This document shows positions 30,313 through 39,680 of a stretch of DNA of 64,000 nt, piece after piece; the stretch's first letter is position 1, and every line of letters starts with the position of its first letter. The notes beneath the pieces were generated by a model that saw nothing but the letters and a program-made list of their open reading frames with translations, ran no database searches and was not told the origin of the DNA. Source of the stretch: Burkholderiaceae bacterium (GTDB lineage: Bacteria; Pseudomonadota; Gammaproteobacteria; Burkholderiales; Burkholderiaceae_E). The translations under genes were made by a program, and so were the position numbers. The stretch lies in NCBI GenBank assembly GCA_027493945.1, contig JAOSJU010000001.1, positions 3,530,484-3,594,483 on the forward strand. Direction: 5' to 3'.

Positions 30313-30980
30313 ATGACGCTACAAGCCCCCGGCGACGCAAGTCGGCAAGGCGCGCCGAGATCCTGGCGGCCGCGCGGCAGGTGTTTCTCGAGCGCGCGTT
30401 CGACGCGGCGGCGATCAGCGAGATCGCGGCGCGTGCCGGCTGCGTCGAGGGCACGATCTACACCTATTTTCGCGGCAAGCGCGACCTGTTCGACGCGGTG
30501 CTCGCCGAGTTCTACGATCGGCTGATCGCCGACATCGCGCCGCGACTCGCGGCCATTGCGGGCACGCGCGACCGGCTCAGCTACCTGATCGCGCGTCACC
30601 TGCAGATCGCGGTGGACGACCCGGCCTTCGCGCGGCTGATCGTGCGCGAGGCGCGCGGCCAGAGCCTGTACTTCGGATCGAAGCTGCACGCGCTCAATCG
30701 CCGCTATGCGCGATTCCTGCTGGACACCTTGCGCGACGGAGTGGCGCGTGGCGAACTGCGCGCCGATCTCGACCTCGCGCTCGCGCGCGACCTGGTGTTC
30801 GGCGGCCTCGAGCACCACGTCTGGCATGGGCTGGGGCGGCAGCGCAGGATCGATCCGAACCGGTTCGCCGCGACGATGGTCGACCTGTTCCTCGCCGGCT
30901 GGGCGGCGCCGCAGGATCGTGACGAACTGAGCGGGCTGGCGCTTCGCGTGAGCCGGCTCGAGCAGCGTCTCGGCGGGTGA
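30313..30980 (+). CDS. TetR-family repressor of the carboxylase cluster, frameshifted near its start
   Basis: The N-terminal helix-turn-helix is RAEILAAARQVFLERAFDAAAISEIAARAGC, written here in two parts: AEILAAARQVF and ISEIAARAGCVEGTIYTYF, with GKRDLFDAVL after it. A ligand domain follows. In the raw sequence the only in-frame start is a TTG at 30279 inside operator 2. Adding one base to the C5 run at 30326-30330 lets the ATG at 30313 read MTLQAPRRRKSARRAEI, giving 222 residues. The gene is divergent from the SDR-led operon, with two matching operators between. AtuR of pseudomonads is also TetR-type and encoded in this position. Confidence 0.82.
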
Positions 30981-31040
30981 CGCGGGTGGCGCCCCAGAAG
31001 CCGATCCGCTCGGCGCCCCGCCGGGCGGCGCGCGCGGCCG

Positions 31041-31661
31041 TCAGCGCCGGCGGCCGTGCGCGAGCAGCCGCTCGCGGATCTGCGCGACGCCCTCGTCCAC
31101 CGGCAGGCTGGCCGCGCAGGGCGCGAGAATGCCGATGACGCGCCGGCGATAGTCGAGGTACACGGGAACGATCGGCACCCCGGCCGCGCGGGCCACGCGA
31201 TAGAAGCCCGACTTGAACGGCGCACCTTCGCGTCGCGTGCCCTCGGGCGCGACGCCGAACCACAGCGGCAGGCCGCGGCCGAAGCTCGCCTGCAGCGCCT
31301 CGACCACCCCGTCCGGGCGCGCGCGATCGACCGGGATGCCTCCCAACCAGGTCAGGAAGCGGCCGAACGGGCCGCGAAACAGCGTGTGCTTGCCGATGAA
31401 CGAGACGCGCAAGCCGAGCGAGAACACCGCGGCGACCGCATGGACGAAATCCCAGTTCGACGAATGCGGCGCCACCGCCACGACCGCCCGGTCGAGGTCG
31501 GGGATCTCGCCCTCGATGCGCCAGCCGCTCAGGCGAAACCAGGCCAGGCCGAGCCGGCGCAGCGCGCCGTAGTCGCGTCGCGGCACGCTGGTGCCGGGCA
31601 GCGGCAGCGGCTGCGCTTGCCGCTGCTGCGGTTCGATCCGGGGTGCGCTCGGCGCCTTCAT
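31041..31661 (-). CDS. PlsC-like lysophospholipid acyltransferase
   Basis: A 206-residue acyltransferase of the 1-acylglycerol-3-phosphate type. The catalytic HxxxxD is in APHSSNWDFVHAV, and the second block is FGVAPEGTRREGAPFKSGF, where PEGTR binds phosphate. IPVDRARPDGV lies between. It would act at the inner membrane, but no strong TM helix is visible beyond one hydrophobic patch. The ATG at 31661 is 21 bp from the divergent HAD-UbiA gene. The protein is short, so a specialised acceptor is possible. Confidence 0.8.
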   Translation of the reverse strand: MKAPSAPRIEPQQRQAQPLPLPGTSVPRRDYGALRRLGLAWFRLSGWRIEGEIPDLDRAVVAVAPHSSNWDFVHAVAAVFSLGLRVSFIGKHTLFRGPFGRFLTWLGGIPVDRARPDGVVEALQASFGRGLPLWFGVAPEGTRREGAPFKSGFYRVARAAGVPIVPVYLDYRRRVIGILAPCAASLPVDEGVAQIRERLLAHGRRR

Positions 31662-31669
31662 CGCGCCAC

Positions 31670-31675
31670 TATAAT
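31670..31675 (+). promoter_or_regulatory. -10 box in a 21-bp divergent gap
   Basis: TATAAT lies 7 bp before the HAD-UbiA ATG. The overlapping complement gives TATAGT 8 bp before the acyltransferase ATG. Such spacing would place transcription starts at or next to the start codons, giving leaderless or near-leaderless mRNAs. No good -35 is seen. Confidence 0.4.
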
Positions 31676-31682
31676 CGACCGC

Positions 31683-33136
31683 ATGACCGCCGATCGCGAG
31701 GTTGCGCTGTACGTCGACCCGGATGGCAGCGTGCTCCGCAGCGACACGTTGTGGGAATCGTTCGCCAGCGCGTTGCGGCGGCATCCGCTGCGTACCGTCG
31801 CGGCGCTCGCCGCGCTGGTCTCGGGCAGGGCAGCACTGAAGCGACGTCTGGCGCAACTGGGCACGCCCGACATCGAGACGCTGCCGCTGCACGAAGGCTT
31901 CGTCGCCTGGCTGCGCGAGCAGCGCGCCGCCGGCCGGCGCATCGTGCTCGCGACCGCTGCCGATCGCGCGCTGGCCGCGGCGGTCGCCGCGAGAGGGGGG
32001 TGTTCGACCACGTGCTCGCGAGCGACGGCCGCCGCAACCTGAAGGGGCGCCACAAGCTCGCGGCGATCCGCGAGGATGCGGCCGGCGCCGCGTTCGACTA
32101 TTGCGGCAACGGGCCGGAAGACGTCGCGATCTTCGCCGCGGCGCGGCACGCGGTCGTCGTGGGCGCGTCGCCGCCCGTGGTGCGCGCGGCGCGAAGACGG
32201 GCCGACGTGGCGCAGCTGTTCGAGCCCCGGGCCGCGCGCCCGCAGCGGTTGCAGTGGTGGCTGGGGGCGCTGCGCCCGCACCAGTGGCTGAAGAACCTGC
32301 TGGTGCTGGTGCCGGTGCTCACCGCGTTTCGCGTCGACGAGGCCATGCTCGAGCGCGACGCGTTTCTCGCGTTCGTGTCGTTCAGCCTCGCGGCCTCGAG
32401 CGGCTACCTGCTCAACGACCTTCTCGATCTCGCCGCCGATCGCCGTCATCCGCGCAAGCGCGAGCGCGCGTTCGCCGCCGGGCGGCTGTCGCTGCGCAGC
32501 GGCTTCGTCGGCTCGGCGGCGCTATTGCTCGCGTCGCTGGCGATTGCATGGGCGGTGGGCGAACGCTTCGTGGCGACGGTGCTCCTCTATCTCACGATGA
32601 CGGCGAGCTACTCGGCGTTCGTCAAGCGGGTCGCGCTGCTCGACGTCGCGATGCTGGCCGGCCTGTACACCGTGCGCGTGTTCGCCGGCGGCGCGGCCAC
32701 CGGCATCGCGGTGTCAGTCTGGCTGCTCGCGTTCTCGGTGTTCCTGTTCTTCAGTCTGGCGCTGCTCAAGCGCTGCGGCGAGCTGGTCGCGCAGCGCGAG
32801 CGCGACGAGGAAACCGGCAAGGGGCGCGGCTACGGGGTGAGCGACCTGCCGGTGCTGCAGTCGCTGGGCATCGCCACCTCGTGCGCGGCACTGGTGGTGC
32901 TGTCGCTGTACGTGCAGGATCCCGACGTGGCGCGCCGCTACGCGTCGCCGCAGGTGCTGTGGCTGATGCTGTTCGGGCTGCTGGTCTGGCTCGGCCGCCT
33001 GTGGCTCGACACCGCGCGCGGCCGCATGCACGACGATCCGCTGGTCTACACGCTGCGCGATCGCGGCAGTCGCTGGACGGTGGGCGTGCTGCTGGTGCTG
33101 TTCGGTGTGGCCGCGGCGATCGACCTGCCGGGCTGA
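31683..33136 (+). CDS. HAD-like domain fused to UbiA-family prenyltransferase, frameshifted
   Basis: The N-terminal 200 residues look like a HAD phosphatase (LYVDPDGSVLRSDTLWES; the usual DxDxT is VDPDGS; later YCGNGPEDVAIF). The rest is an integral membrane UbiA prenyltransferase of about eight helices, with SSGYLLNDLLDLAADRRHPRKRERAFA (shown as NDLLDLAADRRHP, the Asp-rich prenyl-diphosphate site) and the second motif EETGKGRGYGVSD region. It resembles decaprenyl-phosphate phosphoribosyltransferase-like fusions. One base is lacking in the G6 run at 31995-32000; repair gives 484 residues. The acceptor substrate is unknown. Confidence 0.8.
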
Positions 33137-33146
33137 GGCCCGGCGC

Positions 33147-34721
33147 TCATCCCATCGTGCGCGGTTTTTTCATCCAGACGATGGGCTTGGCCACGAGCGG
33201 GCGCGGCTCGATTCCGGCCTTCTCGAGCGAGCGGTCCAGTTCGCGGCCTTCGGGCTCCGCCATCGCCGCCTCGATGGCCGCGCGAAGCTCCTGTGCGGCG
33301 CCGGCGGCCGGTCCGGTTTCGGAACCCAGCGCGCGCGCGACCAGCGTGTCGAAGATGCGCGCGAAGCTCGCCCGGCCGCGGCGATGCGTGTCGCCATAGC
33401 CCTTGAGCACCCGCGGCAGCTCGGCCAGCGCGGCGGCGAAGGCCGGCGAGACCGGAAACAACCGCTCGAGCGCAACGAGCCAGCGCTCGACCGCCTCCTG
33501 TTCTTCGTGAAAGCGCAGCGAGCCGCGCCGCATCGGGCGCAGCCGCGCGAGCATCCGCAGCATCAGGTAGCCGTGAATGCGCGTGCTCGGCAGGTGCATG
33601 CCGCGGTTGAGCGTGTCGAGATTGCCGCGGCGCGTGGCCCAGTCGCGCAGGCGGGCGCCGATTCCGCGCGGCAGGATCGCGGCCACCTCGTCGACGCCGG
33701 GCTTGAGGTACTCGAAGACCTCGAGGATTTCGCCGTCGCGCGCGCGCGCCTCGCTGCGGATTTGCGCAACGCGGCTGCGTCGCGACTTCAGGTCGGCCAC
33801 CCGGATCACGTCTTCATAGCTCATCCACAGCGCGAGCAGGCGCGCCGCCTCGGACAGCGCGTGGCCGGTGGCCGACTGCGCCGCCGCGTCGCCCGCCGCC
33901 GCGGCGATGCGCTGCAGGCGCTCGACGTAGAGCCGGCCGTAGGCGGCATCCTGGTAGTCGAGCAGGCGCACCACGCCGTGCGCGGCGTTCTCGCGCATCG
34001 GGGCGGGCAGCGTGGCAAGCAGCGGCGCCCAGACTTCGGGGCTGGTCTTCGGCGCGAGCCCGGCACCGGCGCCGGCCAGCGCCCGGCGCGCCGCACCGGT
34101 GGCCACTGCGTCGAAGGCCGTGCCGAAGCCGGCCAGGCTTGCCTGCACGCCCACGCCGCCTTCGCGGATCACCCGCTCACAGGTCTCGCGCGGCCACGGC
34201 AGCACGTCGGCACCGGCCAGCGCGCCGAACATCACGGCGCTGATCACCGTGCCGTGCGTGGCGGCGATCGAGGCCATGTCGACGCTCAGGTAGCGCGCCG
34301 CCAGCGCGCGCGCCCCGGCGTGAATGCGCTCGTCGTCGAAGCGGCCGTCGCCCATCTGCATCTTTTCCTGCGTCGTGTAGACGCGGTGCGATGCCGACAC
34401 GAGCGTCGTGCGCTTCGGGTGAACGAAGCCGCGCTCGATCATGCGGCCGGCTTCGGCCAGCTCGCTGCACAGCACCACGTCGACGCCGCCGGGCATCGGG
34501 TTGAGCGCGAACACCGGCTGCGCCCCCTCGGGCGCGGGCGCGCGCATCATCTCGATGTAGTAGCTGGTGGAGCCGGTGCGCTGCGCCACGCCCGGCACCG
34601 AAGTAGCCTGCACCGGCAGGCCGTGCGCGATGGCGCACTCGACGATCCAGTCGGCGAGCACGCCGCCGCCTTCGCCGCCCAGCGCGGCGATCAGCAGGGT
34701 GAAGGGTTTCGTGTCGTTCAT
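33147..34721 (-). CDS. iorB: Indolepyruvate:ferredoxin oxidoreductase beta subunit
   Basis: The N-terminal domain is the gamma-type OFOR domain (LLIAALGGEGGGVLADWIVE; TSVPGVAQRTGSTSYYIEM). The C-terminal half of this 524-residue version is a long helical extension of the DUF6537 kind, typical for proteobacterial IorB. The ATG at 34721 comes 1 bp after the iorA stop. With IorA it converts arylpyruvates and CoA to arylacetyl-CoA, CO2 and reduced ferredoxin. Confidence 0.9.
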   Translation of the reverse strand: MNDTKPFTLLIAALGGEGGGVLADWIVECAIAHGLPVQATSVPGVAQRTGSTSYYIEMMRAPAPEGAQPVFALNPMPGGVDVVLCSELAEAGRMIERGFVHPKRTTLVSASHRVYTTQEKMQMGDGRFDDERIHAGARALAARYLSVDMASIAATHGTVISAVMFGALAGADVLPWPRETCERVIREGGVGVQASLAGFGTAFDAVATGAARRALAGAGAGLAPKTSPEVWAPLLATLPAPMRENAAHGVVRLLDYQDAAYGRLYVERLQRIAAAAGDAAAQSATGHALSEAARLLALWMSYEDVIRVADLKSRRSRVAQIRSEARARDGEILEVFEYLKPGVDEVAAILPRGIGARLRDWATRRGNLDTLNRGMHLPSTRIHGYLMLRMLARLRPMRRGSLRFHEEQEAVERWLVALERLFPVSPAFAAALAELPRVLKGYGDTHRRGRASFARIFDTLVARALGSETGPAAGAAQELRAAIEAAMAEPEGRELDRSLEKAGIEPRPLVAKPIVWMKKPRTMG

Positions 34722-34722
34722 C

Positions 34723-36872
34723 TCAGGCGGGCTGGATCGCATGGATGAAGGCCTGGCGGACGCGGGCCTTGAAGCGATCCCAGCGGTTCGGGTTGCTGGT
34801 GATCTCGGCCCGCCAGAACGACGGGCACAGGACGGCTGCGTGCGCCACCTCGCCGCACAGCCCGCAGCCGACGCAGTCGTTGGTGACGTAGGCCACCGGG
34901 TCGACCTTCAGCGGGTCGGTCGGCGTCTTGACGGTGAGCGTGGGGCAGCCCGAGAGCCGGATGCACGAATGGTCGCCGGTGCAGGTTTCCTCGTCGACGC
35001 CGAAGCGGGTGCGCACCACGCGCTTGCCTTCCTTGAGCATCCTGGCGCGCAGCGGCTTGATGCGACGCTGGCGCTCGAGCTGGCATTCGCCGTCGGCGAT
35101 GACCACCTTCAGGCCCTCGAACGGCGTGGTGAGCGCCTCCTCCAGCGTCTTGCGCACCTCGGCGACCTTGTAGTTGTCGACGGTGCGCAGCCATTTCACG
35201 CCCAGGCCCTTCAGCGTGTTCTCGATCGTCACCTCGGTGGACGTGGCGCTGGTGCCTTCGGCGACCCGGCGCGACTCGGAGGTCGGCGTGGAGATCGTCT
35301 CCTGCGTGCCGGTGGCCGACGTGTAGCCGTTCTTCATGATGACCAGCACGCCGTCGCCCTTGTTCAGCAGCGCCGAGGAGACGCCCGAGAGCAGGCCGTT
35401 GTGCCAGAACCCGCCGTCGCCCATGATCGCGATCGGCCGCTTCGCCGAGAAGTTGCGCACGCCGGCACTGCTGGCCAGGCTCATCCCGTAGCCGAGGATC
35501 GAGTTGCCGAACGAGAACGGCGCGAAGGTGGCGAACGTGTGGCAGCCGATGTCGGCCGACACGTGAAGCTTGCCGATGTCCTGTTCGACGAGCTTGAGCG
35601 CGGCGAACACCGGCCGCTCGGGACAGCCGGTACAGAAGTTGGGCGGGCGCGCCGGCACCGGGCCGCTGAACGCCTCGGTCGCCTGCGTCTTCAGGTCGGC
35701 GATGTCGGCGAGCAGCCCTTCGGCAGCGGCGAGCGGCAGGTCGGGCGCGTGCGCCGCGAGGTAGCGCGCCAGGCCCGAGAGGATCAGTTCGGCGGTGTAC
35801 TCGCCGCTCATCGCGAGCAGGTCCTTGCCGTGCAGCTTCGTCTGCAGGTCGGCGCGGCGCAGGATGGTATTGATCTCCTGTTCGATGAAGTCGGGCTGGC
35901 CTTCCTCGACCATGAGCACCGCGCGCTTGCCCGCGCAGAAGGCGCCGATCTGTTCGGGCACCAGCGGGTAGGGACCACGTTCAGGTTCAGGATCGGGATG
36001 CGCGAGCGTCCGTAGGCGTCGGCCAGGTCGAGCGCCTGAAGCGCCCGGATCAGGTTGTTGTAGAGACCGCCCTGCACGATGATGCCGAGCTCGCCGCGAT
36101 CGCCGTCGAAGATCTCGTTCAGCCCGGCCTCGACGATGTAGCGGCGCGCCGCCGGCATCCGCACTTCGTACTTCAGCTTCTCGTGCTGGAAGGTGACCGG
36201 CGGATGCGACAGCCGCCCGTAGTCGAACGCGGCCGGCTCCATCTGCAGCTCGCGCGTGGAGATCTTCGGCTTGACGTTGTCGCGCGTCGCGAAGCTGCCG
36301 CGCACGTGGCAGGCGCGGATGCGCAGTTCGAGGATGACCGGCGTGTTCGACGCCTCGGAGAGCTCGAAGCCGTGCTCGACCATGCGCACGATCGTGGGCA
36401 GGTTGGGCCGCGGGTCGAGCAGCCACAGGCCCGACTTCATCGCGAACGCGTGCGTGCGCTCCTGGATGACGCTGGCGCCCTCGCCGTAGTCTTCGCCGAC
36501 CACGATCAGCGCGCCGCCCATCACGCCGGGCGAGGCGAGGTTCGACAGCGCGTCGGAGGCCACGTTGGTGCCGACCACCGACTTCCAGGTGACCGCGCCG
36601 CGCGCCGGATACATGATCGAGGCGCCGAGCATCGCGGCCGCCGAGGCCTCGTTCGTACAGGCCTCGACGTGCACGCCGAGTTCGTCCATGTAGTCGCGCG
36701 CCTGCACCATCACGTCGAGCAGGTGCGAGACCGGCGCGCCCTGGTAGCCGCCGACGTAGCTCACTCCCGACTGCAGCAGCGCCTTGGTCACCGCGAGGAT
36801 GCCTTCGCCGTGGAAGGTCTCGCCGGCGCCCAGCGATAGCGAGCGGATTTCCGCACTGAAGGAACGTTCCAC
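34723..36872 (-). CDS. iorA: Indolepyruvate:ferredoxin oxidoreductase alpha subunit, frameshifted
   Basis: Domains in order: pyrimidine domain (FHGEGILAVTKALLQSGVSYVGGY), the TPP-binding domain (CTGCPERP; IMGDGGFWHNGLLSG) and a C-terminal 2[4Fe-4S] ferredoxin domain (CTGDHSCIRLSGC; CVGCGLCGEVAHAAVLC). One base is missing at 35971-35973; repair reads NLNVVPYPLVPEQIG and gives 716 residues. I chose GTG 36872 because GGAG lies 8 nt upstream and the start ERSFSAEIRSL matches family N-termini. An ATG at 36932 would add 20 residues. The gene is divergent from a LysR regulator. It may funnel phenylalanine-type amino acids toward phenylacetyl-CoA. Confidence 0.88.
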
Positions 36873-36944
36873 CGTTCGGGCTCCGGGAAAGCGGGGCGGG
36901 CCGGCGAAGCCGCTGCCGGCTGCGCGCCGCATTGATTTTGTCCG

Positions 36945-36988
36945 AAGTTAAACGTAGGCTCTTCATTCGTCAAATGGATTCTGCGAAT
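36945..36988 (-). promoter_or_regulatory. iorAB promoter with LysR-type site
   Basis: On the minus strand TTGACG (36968-36973) and TAACTT (36945-36950) are exactly 17 bp apart. Directly upstream, ATTC-TGC-GAAT (36978-36988) is an 11-bp inverted repeat centred about 46 bp before the predicted transcription start, where LysR activators usually bind. The divergent LysR gene is next. Confidence 0.55.
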
Positions 36989-37008
36989 TGTCTAAATCGG
37001 TTTGATCA

Positions 37009-37940
37009 ATGTTGACCCAGTTCCACCGGCTCGACCTGAACCTGCTGCGCGTGCTGGTCGCGATCGACCGCTGCCGCTCGGTCACCGCGGCCGGGCGCCG
37101 GCTCGCGCTGAGCCAGCCGGCCACCAGCAATGCGCTGGCCCGGCTGCGCGAAGCGTTCGGCGATCCCCTGTTCGTCCGCGCGGGCGGCGGGCTGATGCCC
37201 ACGCCGCTGGCCGAGCGCATCGTGCCGATCGCCGCGCAGCACCTCGAGTCGCTCGAGGCCGCGCTGACCGAGCCGGAGGCCTTCGATCCGCTGCGCAGCG
37301 TCACCGAGTGGCGCCTGTCGCTGTCGGACCTCGGCGAGATGGTCTTCCTGCCGCCGATCGCCGACGCGGTGCTGCGCGAGGCGCCGCGCACGCGGCTCAT
37401 GAACGTGGGGGTGCCGGCCGAGCGCGTCGCCGATGCGCTCGGCCGGCGCGAGATCGACCTCGCGATCGGCATCATGGATCCGAAGCAGCGCGGCATCCGC
37501 TCGACGCTGCTGTTTCGCGAGCGCTACCGGCGCTCAGCCGCCGCGACTGTCCGGGCAGCTGGCGCACCCGCGCCGGCTTCACCGATGCGCCGCTCGTGGT
37601 GGCCGCACCCACCGCCACCTACCACCAGGGTATCGCCGAGAGTCTCGAGCGCTACCGGTTGGGGCACCGCATCGTGGTGCGCGCGCGCCACTTCGCGGCG
37701 ATTCCGGACCTGGTCGCCGGCGGGCAGTTGCTGGCCATCGTGCCGGAGATGTTCGCGCAGATCGCCTGCGCGCGGCTGAAGCTGGCGATGTGGCCCGTGC
37801 CGCTCGCGATGCCCCTGTACGAGGTGGGCATGGTGTGGCATGCGGCGACGGATGGTGACTCGGCGCAGGTCTGGCTGAGGGAGCGCGTGCTGCGGCTGTT
37901 TCGCCGGGGCTCCACCGCGAAGCCGGCGGCCACCCGGTAG
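37009..37940 (+). CDS. LysR-family transcriptional regulator, frameshifted
   Basis: The N-terminal winged helix shows LNLLRVLVAIDRCRSVTAA and LSQPATSNALARLREAFGDP, followed by FVRAGGGLMPTPLA, the NodD-like subgroup signature. The effector domain follows. A single base is missing near 37528; repair joins LLFRERYRALSRRD and gives 310 residues. It is divergent from iorAB and next to the acyl-CoA ligase gene, so it probably controls one or both. Ligand unknown; an arylpyruvate or arylacetate is plausible. Confidence 0.85.
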
Positions 37941-37994
37941 ACGGAGCCGGTCCCCGCCCGGTAGGCTGAGGTCTTCCACGGACGCGGAGGTCTC

Positions 37995-39676
37995 ATGGCA
38001 GCCCAGGGCAAGCTGATCCTCGACTACGTCCTCGAGCATGCGGAGACGTCTGCCGCACGCGTCTACCTCACCCAGCCGGTCGGCAACAGCCAGGTCGTCG
38101 ACTACACCTGGGCGCAGGTCGTCGACCAGTCGCGCCGCATGGCCGCGCACCTGCAAAGCCGTGGCTTCGAGCCCGGCGCGCGCATCGCGATGCTGTCGAA
38201 GAACTGCGCGCACTTCATCATGACCGAGCTGGCGATCTGGATGGCCGGCTACACCACGGTGGCGATCTTCCCCACCGAAACCGCCGAGACGGTGCGCTAC
38301 GTGCTCGAGCACAGCGGCTCGAGCCTGCTGTTCGTCGGCAAGCTCGACACCTGGCCGCAGCAGCAGCCCGGCGTGCCGCAGGGGCTGCCCTGCATCGCTT
38401 TTCCGCTGGCGCCGCAAAGCGCGTTCGACACCGGGATGCGATCGTCGGGCGCACGGCGCCGATCGCGGGTCGCCCCGGGCGCCGCCCCGACGACGTCGCG
38501 ATGATCCTGTACACCTCGGGCTCCACCGGCACGCCCAAGGGCGTGATGACCAGCTTCGACGGATTCACCCGCGCCGGCGAGGGCATCTCGCGCGACACGC
38601 GTTCGCGGGTGGGCGAGGGCGCCGACAACCGCATGCTGTCGTACCTGCCGCTGGCGCACAGCTTCGAGCGTTCGTGGGTGGAAGCGTTGTCGCTGGTGGA
38701 TGGCGGCACGCACCTGTTCTTCGCCGAGTCGCTCGACACCTTCCTCGACGACCTGCGGCGCGCCCGCCCGACGCTGTTCATCTCGGTGCCGCGGCTGTGG
38801 CTGAAGTTCCAGCAGGGCGTGTTCGCGAAGATGCCGCCGGCGAAGCTCGACCGGCTGCTGTCGATTCCCGTCGTCGGCCGGCTGGTCGCGCGCAAGGTGC
38901 GCAACGGCCTGGGGCTCGACAAGGTGGTCGTGGCCGGCAGCGGCTCGGCGCCGATCCCGCCCGACCTCATCCGCTGGTATCGCCGCATCGGCCTGCCGCT
39001 GTACGAGGGCTACGGGATGACCGAAGACAACTCGTACTCGTTCACCTCCAGGGCCGGTTTCAGCGAGCCGGGCTACGTGGGCGTCGCGCTGCCCGGCGTG
39101 CAGGCGCGCATCGGCCCGGGCGGCGAGATCCTGATCAAGTCGCCGGCGCGGCTGGTCGGCTACTACCGGCAGCCCGAGCTCACCGCCGAGTCGTTCACCG
39201 ACGACGGGTTCTTCCGCACCGGCGACCTGGGCGAACTGCGCGCCGACGGCATGCTGAAGATCACCGGCCGTGCGAAGGAGCTGTTCAAGACCGCCAAGGG
39301 CAAGTACGTGGCGCCCGCACCGATCGAGAACCGGCTGAACGCGCACCCGATGGTCGAGCTGTCGCTGGTTTCGGGCGTGGGCCAGCCGGCCGCGTATGCG
39401 ATCGTGCAGCTCGCCGAAGACCTGCGCCCGCGCGTGGGCGATCCTGCGGTGCGCGCGCAGGTGCAGGCCGAGCTCGAACGGCTGCTCGACGACGTGAATC
39501 GCACCCTTCCCGACTACGAGCACCTGCACACGATCGTGGTGACGCGCGAGCCCCGGTCGATCGAGAACGGGTTCCTCACGCCGACGATGAAGGTGCGCCG
39601 CAACCGCATCGAGGCGGCCGTGCAGCCGCTGGTCGAGCGCTGGTTCGCGCAGGCGCACAAGGTGGTGTGGGCCTGA
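37995..39676 (+). CDS. AMP-binding acyl-CoA synthetase, frameshifted
   Basis: An adenylate-forming ligase with the P-loop MILYTSGSTGTPKGVMTSF, the A5 segment YEGYGMTEDNSYSF, the hinge GFFRTGDLGELRADGMLKITGR and the FKTAKGKYVAPAPIE tail. One G is missing at 38433-38435; repair reads DTGDAIVGRTAPIAGR and gives 560 residues. The ATG at 37995 follows a strong GGAGG. The ThDP enzyme starts 4 bp after its stop, so the two are co-transcribed. A fatty or aryl acid could be the substrate. Confidence 0.88.
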
Positions 39677-39680
39677 GCGC

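Noticed and set aside
36873-36932. iorA starting at ATG 36932
   Set aside because: It has no ribosome site and adds 20 residues unlike family N-termini; GTG 36872 has GGAG 8 nt upstream. I keep it only as an alternative.
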